Of a stretch of DNA of 64,000 bases, positions 9,119 through 17,134 are shown in pieces. The stretch comes from Lachnospiraceae bacterium (GTDB taxonomy: Bacteria > Bacillota > Clostridia > Lachnospirales > Lachnospiraceae), in assembly GCA_021201095.1 (NCBI GenBank), contig JAJQFO010000096.1, positions 1 to 64,000 of the forward strand, in the 5' to 3' direction. The notes below the pieces were generated by a model. That model did no database searches. It was given only the letters and a program-made list of their open reading frames with translations, and was not told where the DNA came from. Made by a program: the position numbers and the translations under genes. Each line of letters begins with the position of its first letter. Position 1 is the stretch's first letter.

Positions 9119-10522
9119 TCAGGCCCGCTTTCCGGAAAGCTTCTTTCCACTCTTTCTGGCCGTCTTTTTCTCTTCTTTATCCGCATCCCCTGCATCTGTA
9201 TCGAACGGCAGGGACACCTTTTCCAGCTTCGCGCGGATGTTTTCACCCGCCCTGTCTGCAAACACCGCAACCTGCTCCGCTTCCTCTTCGGAAAAACCTT
9301 TCAGACAGACATTTCTGCATTCCGCAAGGGCACGGTCAATTTCTTCTGTGTAATCGGCCGCCTTGTCCAGCACATCAATTACGAGTCCTTCTTCCGAGTC
9401 CATTTCAAAATCAATCAGTTTTTCCCGTTTGAGGCGGCTCAGCGCACGCGATGCTTTCTGTACGTTCAGCCCGGCCAGCTCCGCCATCTCTCTGCGGCCG
9501 GCAAACTGTCTGACATTTTTGAACAGCAAAAGCAGCAGGGCTTCCTCCAGTGTGATCTGCCTGAGCATGGCGGCAAGCCCCAACTGGTACTCCAGAAGCT
9601 TTTCAAAATAATAAACATCCGCCAGCACTCCTTTTGTCTCGCTGACAGATCTTCCGGCCAGCTTCAGGCTCTCCTCTCCAAGCTTTGACGTGCCCGGGGC
9701 GACCGACGGCATGACAAGTCCGTCCCAGGCCGTGCTGACCAGGAACATCCGCACCTTCTGCTTTACTTCCGCATAACCTTCCTCGTAGACATCCCGGTAA
9801 AAAGCATTGTAGTAGTCAAACACGGTATTCTTCATTTTGACCGTATTGCTGATGCTGATCCCTTGTGAGACGAGACTGTCCTTGCGCTTCACATAATAAT
9901 AAACCGGCACCTGAATCGCATAAATAGATTCGGCGTAACGGATGTATTCCAGATTGAACAGAAAATCCTCGCACCAGTTGAGTTCTTCGTCCATGCGGAT
10001 CTGATGCTCTTCGATGATCGCGCGTCGAAACAGCTTATTCCAGAGGACTCCGTAGTAAAAATCCGCCGGATTTTCAATCATATAGGAAGCAAACTCCCGG
10101 CGATCCATGACGTGATCCGCATCAATATCGCCCTTCTGGGAGAGTCGTTTCCCTGTCACGCGGTAAAAATCCCCAATTACCAGATCGCAGCCCTTTTCAA
10201 TCGCCGGACGCATCAGCAGCTTTGTCGAGTCCGGTGTCAGCCAGTCGTCGCTGTCTGCGAACTGCACATATTCCCCCTGCGCCAGATCCAGCGCCCGGTT
10301 CCGACTGGCAGAAACGCCCGCGTTTTCCTGATGAATCACGCGGACTCTCTGATCACGGGCGGCATACGCATCCAGCAGCACGTCCGTGCCATCCACGCTC
10401 CCGTCATCAATCAGCAGAATCTCCAGATTCTGATATTCCTGATTCAGAATGCTGTCCACACAGCGTTCAATGTAGTCCCTCGCATTGTATACGGGAACAA
10501 TGATACTTACCAGTGGTTCCAT
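9119..10522 (-). CDS. Family 2 glycosyltransferase fused to a C-terminal winged-helix-like domain
   Basis: GT-A fold glycosyltransferase, 467 aa. The N-terminal catalytic domain (residues 1 to ~230) has VSIIVPVYNARDYIERCVDS, the nucleotide-sugar site LLIDDGSVDGT, and the DXD-type FADSDDWL. The remaining ~230 residues are unusual: after a helical segment there is a MarR-like wHTH pattern (ALLLLLFKNVRQFAGRREM, then LAGLNVQKASRALSRLKREK and LIDFEMDSEEGLVIDVLDKA) and a basic lysine-rich tail. The start is set by GGAGG six bases upstream. It stands alone between repeat-rich intergenic regions. The transferase call is secure; the C-terminal domain might bind DNA or act only in protein contacts. Confidence 0.82.
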   Translation of the reverse strand: MEPLVSIIVPVYNARDYIERCVDSILNQEYQNLEILLIDDGSVDGTDVLLDAYAARDQRVRVIHQENAGVSASRNRALDLAQGEYVQFADSDDWLTPDSTKLLMRPAIEKGCDLVIGDFYRVTGKRLSQKGDIDADHVMDRREFASYMIENPADFYYGVLWNKLFRRAIIEEHQIRMDEELNWCEDFLFNLEYIRYAESIYAIQVPVYYYVKRKDSLVSQGISISNTVKMKNTVFDYYNAFYRDVYEEGYAEVKQKVRMFLVSTAWDGLVMPSVAPGTSKLGEESLKLAGRSVSETKGVLADVYYFEKLLEYQLGLAAMLRQITLEEALLLLLFKNVRQFAGRREMAELAGLNVQKASRALSRLKREKLIDFEMDSEEGLVIDVLDKAADYTEEIDRALAECRNVCLKGFSEEEAEQVAVFADRAGENIRAKLEKVSLPFDTDAGDADKEEKKTARKSGKKLSGKRA

Positions 10523-10809
10523 CTATGTCCTCCAAATTTACAGCCAAAGCAGTTCATGTCCGTTATATAACGTAAAAATCTTCTTTTTTGTCCGTTCCCT
10601 CCACGCGCTCACAGCCTGCCATTTTCATTTATGCCCCGCAGCGGGGCACACCATATGAGCATGAACAGACACATCGCTACAAGAGTATCAATTTATTCAT
10701 TACTTGTCAATCTGCGGAAATCTTAAAAATTCGGAAATCCATTGCCCGCCCCTGATCGAGCGGGAGGCGGCCTTTTTGCCCCCTGCCCGCCGCGCCGGCC
10801 GCGAGTTAT

Positions 10810-10850
10810 GTCATAAGGATTGCTGACGTAGTCAGAGGATTCCTTATGAC
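10810..10850. repeat. 41-bp palindromic element, copy A
   Basis: Inverted arms GTCATAAGGA and TCCTTATGAC enclose a smaller inverted repeat (CTGACGTAGTCAG). Copies with the same 41-bp span and matching arms occur at 11008-11048 and 39633-39673. Copies A and C also share flanking sequence, CTAATYTCCTTTCGCG followed by GTGCGCAT, so the repeated unit is nearer 90 bp. Confidence 0.75.
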
Positions 10851-10890
10851 GTGGGCAAAACCACTAATTTCCTTTCGCGGCTGTGCGCAT

Positions 10891-10937
10891 AAAAAAAGAA
10901 TCCCCTGCCACAGTGTATTCCGTGTGGCAAAGGATTC
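10891..10937 (-). terminator. Intrinsic terminator of the radical SAM gene
   Basis: On the minus strand, GAATCCTTTGCCACA pairs with TGTGGCAGGGGATTC and is followed by seven T residues. This is a classical Rho-independent terminator downstream of the gene ending at 11066. Confidence 0.88.
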
Positions 10938-11007
10938 CGATTCATCAGCACAGTAACCGGATCAGGGAGACCTTCTCACCCTGTCCGCTGCATCGGCAGC
11001 GTCTAAT

Positions 11008-11048
11008 GTCATAAGGATTGTCGACGAAGTCGGAGAATCCCTTATGAC
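11008..11048. repeat. 41-bp palindromic element, copy B
   Basis: Same arms as copy A (GTCATAAGGATT and AATCCCTTATGAC) around a central CGACGAAGTCG. It lies 18 bases downstream of the stop codon of the radical SAM gene, between the gene and its terminator. Confidence 0.75.
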
Positions 11049-11065
11049 GTGGATTTTAGCAGGAA

Positions 11066-12439
11066 TCAGTCAGCCTGACCCGCCTTCGCGCTCTTGGGAT
11101 TGGCCGTCCAGAGTTCATCCGCGGTCGACGTCCAGTTTTCGGCGTACGGCGTGGTCTTGTCGCATAAATCGTCCACGCTCTCCGGGCTCTGGTAGTCGGT
11201 GTTGACTGCCCCAGTCTTTTTCACCATGGCGCGCAGGCGCTCCGGATTCTCCAGCATCGGGCAGGGACGCAGCATGTTCTCATTGAACGGCTGGTTATCG
11301 TGGTAAGCCTGGAAAAGCGGGCTCTTCAGGGCATCCTTGAGCGAGGTGTTTTTGATGTTGCAGTTGGAATAGTGAATAAACACGCACGGCTCCACATCGC
11401 CTTTTGCGTTGATGTGCATGTACAGCCGGCCTCCGGCGATGCAGCCGTGCACATACTCTGCGTCATTCTGGAAATCCAGGGTAAACATGGACTTCGTCCC
11501 GCGGTATTCGCGGATCTTTTCGTATACCTTTTTGCGCTGTTCCGGTGTCGGCAGCAGATCCGGCGACGCGTCGTTCCCGACCGGCATGTAATGGAAGAAC
11601 CAGGTAAAGAACGCACCGCACTCGATCAGGTGGTCAAAGTATTCCTCGCTGCAGATGCTGTCCACATTCGCGGAGGTGTAGCAGGTGGATACGCCAAACG
11701 GAAGTCCGCGGTCCTTCAACAGCTTCATGGCGTGCATGACCTTCTGGTAAATGCCGTCGCCGCGCCTGCCGTCGTTGGCCGCTTCTGAGCCTTCCACACT
11801 GAAGGCCGGAATGAAGTTTTTCACCCGCAGAATCTCATCACAGAATGCCTCATCGAAAAGGGTTCCGTTGGTAAATGCCAGAAACTCGCAGTCCGGATGC
11901 ATCTCGCACAGCTTAATCAGGTCTTTTTTCCGCACGGTAGGCTCGCCGCCGGTATAGATGTACATATAGACGCCCAGCTCCTTGCCCTGGCGGATGATGG
12001 AGTCGATCTCCTCCAGCGTCAGGTTCAGCTGATGGCCATACTCCGCCGCCCAGCAGCCGGTGCATTTCAGGTTGCAGGCACTCGTCGGATCGAGAAGAAT
12101 CGCCCAGGGCACGTTGCAATTGTGCTCCTTCGCGTAATCCTTCTGAATCGCGGTGCCCTTCAGGCTGGCGTTGATAATGAAATTTTTAAAGAAGGTCTGA
12201 CGTACGCCGGGATCCAGCTCGTACATGCGCAGGATCAGTTTATACCAGTTATTGTCCTTATCCGCAATTGCTTTGCGGATCGCATTTCTCTGCGCCGTGT
12301 AATACTCCTTCGGCATGTACTTATCCACCAGATCCATGAGCTTCGGGATGTTCGTCTCCGGATCCTTTTCCAGGTAATTCAGTGCTTTCGTCGCCACAAT
12401 TTCTGTAGCTGACAATTTCGCTTTTTCTGCAAGTTTCAT
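11066..12439 (-). CDS. Radical SAM/SPASM-like protein
   Basis: Cytoplasmic radical S-adenosylmethionine enzyme, 457 aa. The [4Fe-4S] cluster motif CxxxCxxC is present as CNLKCTGC near residue 120, followed by the SAM-binding glycine motif YTGGEPTVRK. The C-terminal part has spaced cysteines (GCIAGG, EPCVFIHYSNC, LRPCPM) as in SPASM-type auxiliary cluster domains. An N-terminal ~100-residue helical extension precedes the radical SAM core. The start is supported by AAGGAG. It appears monocistronic with its own terminator. SPASM proteins often modify peptides or act as maturases, but no substrate peptide gene is visible nearby, so the reaction is unknown. Confidence 0.88.
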   Translation of the reverse strand: MKLAEKAKLSATEIVATKALNYLEKDPETNIPKLMDLVDKYMPKEYYTAQRNAIRKAIADKDNNWYKLILRMYELDPGVRQTFFKNFIINASLKGTAIQKDYAKEHNCNVPWAILLDPTSACNLKCTGCWAAEYGHQLNLTLEEIDSIIRQGKELGVYMYIYTGGEPTVRKKDLIKLCEMHPDCEFLAFTNGTLFDEAFCDEILRVKNFIPAFSVEGSEAANDGRRGDGIYQKVMHAMKLLKDRGLPFGVSTCYTSANVDSICSEEYFDHLIECGAFFTWFFHYMPVGNDASPDLLPTPEQRKKVYEKIREYRGTKSMFTLDFQNDAEYVHGCIAGGRLYMHINAKGDVEPCVFIHYSNCNIKNTSLKDALKSPLFQAYHDNQPFNENMLRPCPMLENPERLRAMVKKTGAVNTDYQSPESVDDLCDKTTPYAENWTSTADELWTANPKSAKAGQAD

Positions 12440-12722
12440 GATTTCCCTCTCCTTTTATGTCTTTCGTGTTCCCTGTCAGAGTACCTTCAGCGGCTCAATC
12501 CGAATGTCTGTAAAGCATGCTGAATATTCGAAGCGGCTGCGTCACACACTGCACCGCCGGAATAGCCGCAGTATACGCTGCACTGTCAGATCAGCACAGC
12601 TCGTTTGAAACAGCTGCAGCGTACACGGACAGGAATGTTTTCAGATAAATGTATGAATAAGCTCTCCGGCATATGAATGCAGCCAGTTTTTTTCATCTGC
12701 CAGCATTGGCTTCCACTGATTT

Positions 12723-13298
12723 TCACTTTGAGCCATCCGGTACGTCTGCAAACCGGTCCAGTATTTTAACCGTGTAGATAGCGACACACAGGGTCAGCAA
12801 TCCCTCCAGCAATACTGCCGCACCGGCCAGTGTCATCATATTTTTTGTTTCCTCAAACGGATCAATCACCAGAATCATGCCAAAAATCCCTGCCAGAATG
12901 GCAATGAGCAGAATTCTCCACCAAAGGGCAAGTCCGAATTTTCTGGCGTCTATTGACATTTGGATTCGAAACAGCGCGTCCGTCAGAATCACCAGTCCCA
13001 GCACCGCATACAGCAGCCGCTCATAAGCTTCCCCGCGGATCAGGATCATTAATCCCAGGGCAATCAGCAAAATCCCGAAGGCAAAATCATATTGAAATGC
13101 CAGACAATAAAAGTCTTTCGAAAAATAGCCGATCATTTTAATGATTCCATCGGCGATAAAGACCGTTCCAAGAAACCAGATCAGAATGTCTGCCGGGCAG
13201 TTTGGATTGGCAAGAAGGCAAATGCCGAGTATGCATATGATCACCGCAATGGTCACATAGCCGTTCCGCGCTATTTTCAGAGTCCTAAGTGAATCCAT
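12723..13298 (-). CDS. DUF308/HdeD-like membrane protein
   Basis: Small integral membrane protein, about 191 aa, with six hydrophobic segments arranged as repeated pairs (VTIAVIICILGICLLANPNCP, ADILIWFLGTVFIADGIIKM, AFGILLIALGLMILI and so on), typical of the DUF308/HdeD group. The track ORF begins 23 codons earlier, but AGGAGG is seven bases before the ATG of MDSLRTLKIARNG, which is the better start. Function is not established; HdeD of E. coli is linked to acid resistance. It appears to be transcribed alone. Confidence 0.8.
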   Translation of the reverse strand: MDSLRTLKIARNGYVTIAVIICILGICLLANPNCPADILIWFLGTVFIADGIIKMIGYFSKDFYCLAFQYDFAFGILLIALGLMILIRGEAYERLLYAVLGLVILTDALFRIQMSIDARKFGLALWWRILLIAILAGIFGMILVIDPFEETKNMMTLAGAAVLLEGLLTLCVAIYTVKILDRFADVPDGSK

Positions 13299-13352
13299 GC
13301 CGTCCCCTCCTTTCGGAAGAATTTTACCGAACTGGCAGGAAAAATAAAACAG

Positions 13353-13386
13353 ACAAAAAAAGAACAATGTCTAAAATTCAGACATT
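13353..13386 (-). terminator. Intrinsic terminator after the TetR gene
   Basis: On the minus strand AATGTCT and AGACATT form a 7-bp stem with a 7-base loop, followed by GTTCTTTTTTT. It lies about 90 bases beyond the TetR stop codon and probably ends the truA/reductase/TetR transcript. Confidence 0.75.
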
Positions 13387-13471
13387 ATTCCTGTTTTGAC
13401 TAATTTCTTCCAGATCTATCTATATTCGATGATAAACAGTTCGATAGCCGACTGATTATTTTACAGATACA

Positions 13472-14212
13472 TCAGTCAGGCCGCCGCTCGTCCGAAGCCT
13501 GACGCAGCAGCTCCAGAGACCGCCTCATTCCTTCCGCCAGATCTTCTCTCATTCCATGCTCCAGCCACTCCAGAAGCACACCTTCCAGAGCGCATTTCTG
13601 CAGATTTCGGATCAGGCGCTGATCTTCCTCAGATAATTTTTGCATCTCGGGCATCTGGTCCACAGGCAGCACATAATTAGAAACCATATAGTCGCACAGC
13701 TGCTCCAGCTGATGCTGCAGAACTGCCCGGTCCAGAGAGCGGTAAATATGGAGGATTGCCCGTTTATTTTCCTGAAGCATGTCCACAATCTGTGTCAGGC
13801 CTTTCACCATATTTTCTGCTGTCTCCGGCAGGGCAGAATGCTCTTCCGGAACGCTTTGGGCGTCGCAGGAGCGACCTGCCCTCGCCGGGTTATGCCTCCC
13901 ATCTCCGATTGTGGGGCGAGGAGGCGTTTCCATAGCTCCTGCGAAACGCGCAGCGTTTTTAGCATCGCAGGAGCGACCTGCCTCCGAAGCGCAGCGAGGT
14001 GGCACTTCCATAGCTTCCTTCATGATCCGGTCCATTTCCCGTTTAAACGCATATTCCATGACATCCGTGATATCCCGGAAGTGATAATAAAAGGTGTTTC
14101 GGTTAATCCCGCACCGTTCCACGATATCCTTCACCGTAATTTTGGTAAACGGCCGCTCATTCAGCAGTTCAAAAACGGTCCGAATAATCAGCTCTTTTGT
14201 CATCATTGCCAT
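13472..14212 (-). CDS. TetR/AcrR-family regulator with in-frame repeat insertion
   Basis: Transcriptional repressor-like protein, 246 aa. The N-terminal DNA-binding domain is canonical (TKELIIRTVFELLNE, then TVKDIVERCGINRNTFYYHF). The C-terminal ligand domain resembles the DhaS/TetR_C_8 group (MVKGLTQIVDMLQENKRAIL). Between them, about residues 68-118, is a stretch rich in Pro, Arg and Ala that has no place in the family and holds an internal duplication (AGRSCDAKN and AGRSCDAQS). Without it the protein would be ~195 aa, the usual size. The inserted DNA matches the P2 repeat family. It is 40 bases downstream of the aldo/keto reductase gene and may control that operon; this is inference. Confidence 0.85.
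   Translation of the reverse strand: MAMMTKELIIRTVFELLNERPFTKITVKDIVERCGINRNTFYYHFRDITDVMEYAFKREMDRIMKEAMEVPPRCASEAGRSCDAKNAARFAGAMETPPRPTIGDGRHNPARAGRSCDAQSVPEEHSALPETAENMVKGLTQIVDMLQENKRAILHIYRSLDRAVLQHQLEQLCDYMVSNYVLPVDQMPEMQKLSEEDQRLIRNLQKCALEGVLLEWLEHGMREDLAEGMRRSLELLRQASDERRPD
13864..14015. repeat. Repeat insertion inside the TetR coding region
   Basis: TCGCAGGAGCGACCTGCC occurs twice (about 13864 and 13966) around GCCGGGTTATGCCTCCC and TCTCCGATTGTGGGG, which match the flanks of the P2 element near 1867-1915. The length keeps the reading frame open, so the element is translated. Confidence 0.65.
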
Positions 14213-14251
14213 AAAAAATCACGTCTTACCCTTTGTACTCGTTGTGAGGTA

Positions 14252-15253
14252 TCACCTGCCGCAGATCTGGTCGATCGTGCGCAGCTCTTCCGCCGTAAAG
14301 TCCCGATGCTCCGCCGCGGAAATGTTCTCCGCGATCTGCTCCGGACGCGACGCGCCGATCAGAACGGACGCGACGCCGTCATCCTTTAAAATCCAGGAAA
14401 GTGCCATCTGCGCCAGAGTCTGCCCCCGCTTAAGAGCCAGATCATTGAGGGCCTGTATCTGTCCTAAACGTTCCGGAGTCAGATCGTCCGCCTTCAAAAA
14501 GCGCGGATCGCGGCCAATCCGGCTGTCTGAGGGAATGCCCTTCAGATATTTGTCCGTAAGCAGTCCCTGCGCCAGCGGGCTGAAAGCAATGATGCCCATA
14601 CCGATTTCGCGGCAGCAGTCCTTCACGCCGTCGTCCTCGATCGAACGGTCAAAAATCGAATAACGTCTCTGGTTGACAATCAGAGGGCAGTGCAGTTCCT
14701 TCATAATCGCCATCGCTTTTCTCGTATTTGCCTCGTCATAATTGGAAATCCCGGCGTAAAGCGCTTTTCCACTCCTGACGATGGACGCAAGAGCCTCCAT
14801 GGTCTCTTCGAGCGGCGTCTCCGGATCCATCCGGTGGTGGTAAAAAATGTCCACATACTCCAGCCCCATTCTCTTAAGGCTCTGGTCCACACTGGCAGTC
14901 AGATATTTTTTGCTCCCCCAGTCGCCGTAGGGTCCCGGCCACATCCCGTAGCCGGCCTTCGTGGTGATCACCAGCTCATCGCGGTACGGAAGAAAGTCTT
15001 CTTTCAGAATTTTCCCCAGATGCTCCTCCGCACTCCCTGCTACCGGGCCGTAATTGTTCGCCAGGTCAAACTGCGTAATCCCAAGGTCAAACGCCGTGCG
15101 GCACATGGCCTTCATCGTGTCATAATTGTCCTTGCTCCCGAAATTGTGCCAGAAGCCCAGAGATACGGCTGGAAATTTCAGACCGCTTCTTCCTACCCGG
15201 TTGTATGCCATCCGATCATAGCGTCTGTCGCTGGCTACATATACATCGCTCAT
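14252..15253 (-). CDS. Aldo/keto reductase, YghZ/Kv-beta-like
   Basis: NADPH-dependent cytoplasmic reductase, 333 aa from the chosen start. The (alpha/beta)8 fold signatures are FDLANNYGP (catalytic Asp and Tyr), TTKAGYGMW (catalytic Lys), YVDIFYHHR (His), and the C-terminal nucleotide site VLIGASRPEQIAEN. It resembles the E. coli YghZ L-glyceraldehyde 3-phosphate reductase group in its start (YDRMAYNRVGRSGLKFPAVSLGFW). AGGAGG lies nine bases before the ATG of MSDVYVAS, eight codons into the track ORF. The 5' end overlaps the end of truA by 38 bases, suggesting cotranscription, and a TetR regulator follows. Confidence 0.9.
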   Translation of the reverse strand: MSDVYVASDRRYDRMAYNRVGRSGLKFPAVSLGFWHNFGSKDNYDTMKAMCRTAFDLGITQFDLANNYGPVAGSAEEHLGKILKEDFLPYRDELVITTKAGYGMWPGPYGDWGSKKYLTASVDQSLKRMGLEYVDIFYHHRMDPETPLEETMEALASIVRSGKALYAGISNYDEANTRKAMAIMKELHCPLIVNQRRYSIFDRSIEDDGVKDCCREIGMGIIAFSPLAQGLLTDKYLKGIPSDSRIGRDPRFLKADDLTPERLGQIQALNDLALKRGQTLAQMALSWILKDDGVASVLIGASRPEQIAENISAAEHRDFTAEELRTIDQICGR

Positions 15254-16058
15254 CTTCGCTTTCCTCCTCATATTCAATATTTATCAATGTCAGCCCGTGT
15301 GCCTGCGCGGTATCCCCCGCAAGGCTGCGGTCCTTTGCCTCCAGAATCTTCGGAATCTCTTCAGGCGCCAGCCTTCCTCCGCCAACTTCAAGCAGCGTCC
15401 CCACGATAATGCGCACCATATTATAGAGAAATCCATTTCCGCAGATGCGCACGGTAATCATACCGCCGGTTTTCACGGCACAGCAGTCACGCGGCGTTTC
15501 CATCGGAAATGCGGTCGGATCCGGCTCGAAAAGCACATCCAGACTATAGATCGTCCGCACCCGGTTTTTGACCTCCGGCTTATTGGTACAAAAACTGGTA
15601 AAATCATGCGTCCCGACCAGGTAAGAGGCCGCCTGCCGCATTTTCTCCACATCAAGATCCCAGTGGTAAAAAAGGGAATACAATCGATTGATCGGATCCG
15701 GGAAGCGCCGGTAGCAGATTTTGTATTCGTAGGTCTTCCGGGTCTTTCGGAAACGGGGATGAAAATCCGGTGCGACTTCGCAGGAATCCTGAATGCGGAT
15801 ATCCGCGGGAAGGCGCGTATTCAGCGCGTAGGAAATGCGCTCGGCGGGCATTCTCGCGGAGGTGTCAAACACCGCCACATTCCCTCTTGCGTGTACGCCG
15901 GCGTCCGTCCGGCTCGCGCCCAGCACATAAATATCCTCGCCAAGCAGCTCGCTCAGATGCTGGTTCAGCATGCTCGAAACCGAGACGCCGTTTGGCTGCA
16001 CCTGCCAGCCACAGTAATTCGTGCCGTCATAGGCGACGATCAATTTTACCCGTTTCAT
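15216..16058 (-). CDS. truA: tRNA pseudouridine(38-40) synthase
   Basis: Modifies uridines 38-40 in the anticodon stem of many tRNAs. About 280 aa. The opening KLIVAYDGTNYCGWQ and the catalytic aspartate in GASRTDAGVHARGNVA are diagnostic. The start is placed at MKRVKLIV to match the family; the track start ten codons upstream cannot be excluded because neither has a strong ribosome site. The C-terminal ~20 residues (EEESEDERCICSQRQTL) go beyond the usual end and overlap the reductase gene. It follows ecfT, the usual order in Firmicutes. Confidence 0.93.
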   Translation of the reverse strand: MKRVKLIVAYDGTNYCGWQVQPNGVSVSSMLNQHLSELLGEDIYVLGASRTDAGVHARGNVAVFDTSARMPAERISYALNTRLPADIRIQDSCEVAPDFHPRFRKTRKTYEYKICYRRFPDPINRLYSLFYHWDLDVEKMRQAASYLVGTHDFTSFCTNKPEVKNRVRTIYSLDVLFEPDPTAFPMETPRDCCAVKTGGMITVRICGNGFLYNMVRIIVGTLLEVGGGRLAPEEIPKILEAKDRSLAGDTAQAHGLTLINIEYEEESEDERCICSQRQTL

Positions 16059-16140
16059 GCTCCGTATGCCCCAAAACCTTTCCGGCATGCAGCCAAATGT
16101 ATAATGGTATATCCTTGCAATTTTCGGCAGTCAGTTCTTC

Positions 16141-16977
16141 TCACCATCCCAGCGCCGTAAACAATACCGTTTCCACAATATTAAGCCTGCTTACAGCCAG
16201 CATCACCAGAAAATACGCCAGCAGGATCAGGTAGGCCCAGCGATCCCGGCTCTTGTATACGAGCGGGCGCATTTTTGTCCTGCCCTCGCCGCCGTGGTAG
16301 CCTCTCGCCTCCATGGCCATGGCCAGATCATTGGCGCGGCGGAATGCAGAAATAAACAGCGGCACCAGCAGCGGGATCATATTTTTCGCCTTCTGAATCA
16401 GATTGCCCGACTCAAAATCTGCGCCGCGGGCCTGCTGTGCCTTCATGATTTTGTCCGTCTCCTCGAGAAGGATCGGGATAAAGCGCAGCGCGATGGACAT
16501 CATCATTGAAATTTCATGGATCGGCATATGCAGCTTCTTTAAAGGCGACAGTGCTTTTTCCAGTCCGTCAGTCAGGTCATTCGGCGTGGTCGTCAGGGTC
16601 ATCACAGAGGAGCCGATGATCAGATAAATCAGCCGCACGGCCATGGAAACCGCCGTCTTAATGCCTTCCACCGTGATCTGAAAAATCCAGAATCTGACTA
16701 CGACCGTCCCTGATACCAGAAACAGGTTGAAAATAACGGTAATCATCAGCAGCATGATAATGGCTCTTAAGCCCTTGATCATAAATTTAAACGGGACCTT
16801 TGATGTTTTGATCACGGCAGCAAGAAAAATTGTTGCCACCAGGTATGCCTCGATTTTCCCGAACGCAAACAGCGATATGATAAACACCAGTGTTCCTGCG
16901 AGTTTTACTCTTGGGTCCAGTTTATGAATGACGGAATCCGTCGGATAATATTGGCCTAACGTAATCTCTCTTAACAT
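16141..16977 (-). CDS. ecfT: Energy-coupling factor transporter transmembrane protein EcfT
   Basis: Membrane scaffold of the group II ECF vitamin transporter that links substrate-specific S components to the EcfA1/A2 ATPases; 278 aa. It has about five to six membrane helices and the two coupling-helix motifs with Ala-Arg-Gly (QQARGADFES and MEARGYHGGEG). The start is placed at MLREITLGQYYP, the family consensus N-terminus, 25 codons inside the track ORF. It lies directly downstream of ecfA2 and upstream of truA. No S component is encoded nearby, consistent with a shared module serving several S proteins. Confidence 0.93.
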   Translation of the reverse strand: MLREITLGQYYPTDSVIHKLDPRVKLAGTLVFIISLFAFGKIEAYLVATIFLAAVIKTSKVPFKFMIKGLRAIIMLLMITVIFNLFLVSGTVVVRFWIFQITVEGIKTAVSMAVRLIYLIIGSSVMTLTTTPNDLTDGLEKALSPLKKLHMPIHEISMMMSIALRFIPILLEETDKIMKAQQARGADFESGNLIQKAKNMIPLLVPLFISAFRRANDLAMAMEARGYHGGEGRTKMRPLVYKSRDRWAYLILLAYFLVMLAVSRLNIVETVLFTALGW

Positions 16978-17134
16978 GGTTTTCTTCTTTCCATATATTG
17001 ATTTTTCTGCCTGATCCGCGCCGTCCAGGCCGCATCGACGGAGCTTAAGCACTTTCCTTGTGCCTTTTCATCCGCCCACTACAGATACGAAAGGAAAACA
17101 AAGCGCGTCCGGCATTCATCCAATCTAAATATAA

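Larger units (their letters stand above)
10523..11065. other. Repeat-rich intergenic region
   Basis: No gene is supported in these 543 bases. The segment contains two copies of the 41-bp palindromic element (10810-10850 and 11008-11048), a strong terminator for the radical SAM gene (10891-10937) and GC-rich stretches such as GCGGGAGGCGGCC. Upstream signals for the glycosyltransferase gene should also lie here, but I could not assign a convincing promoter. Confidence 0.6.

Noticed and set aside
12440-12722. Possible small RNA or tRNA downstream of the DUF308 gene
   Set aside because: Short inverted repeats (CAGCTG, GCTGCAG) occur but no cloverleaf, terminator or promoter could be assembled.
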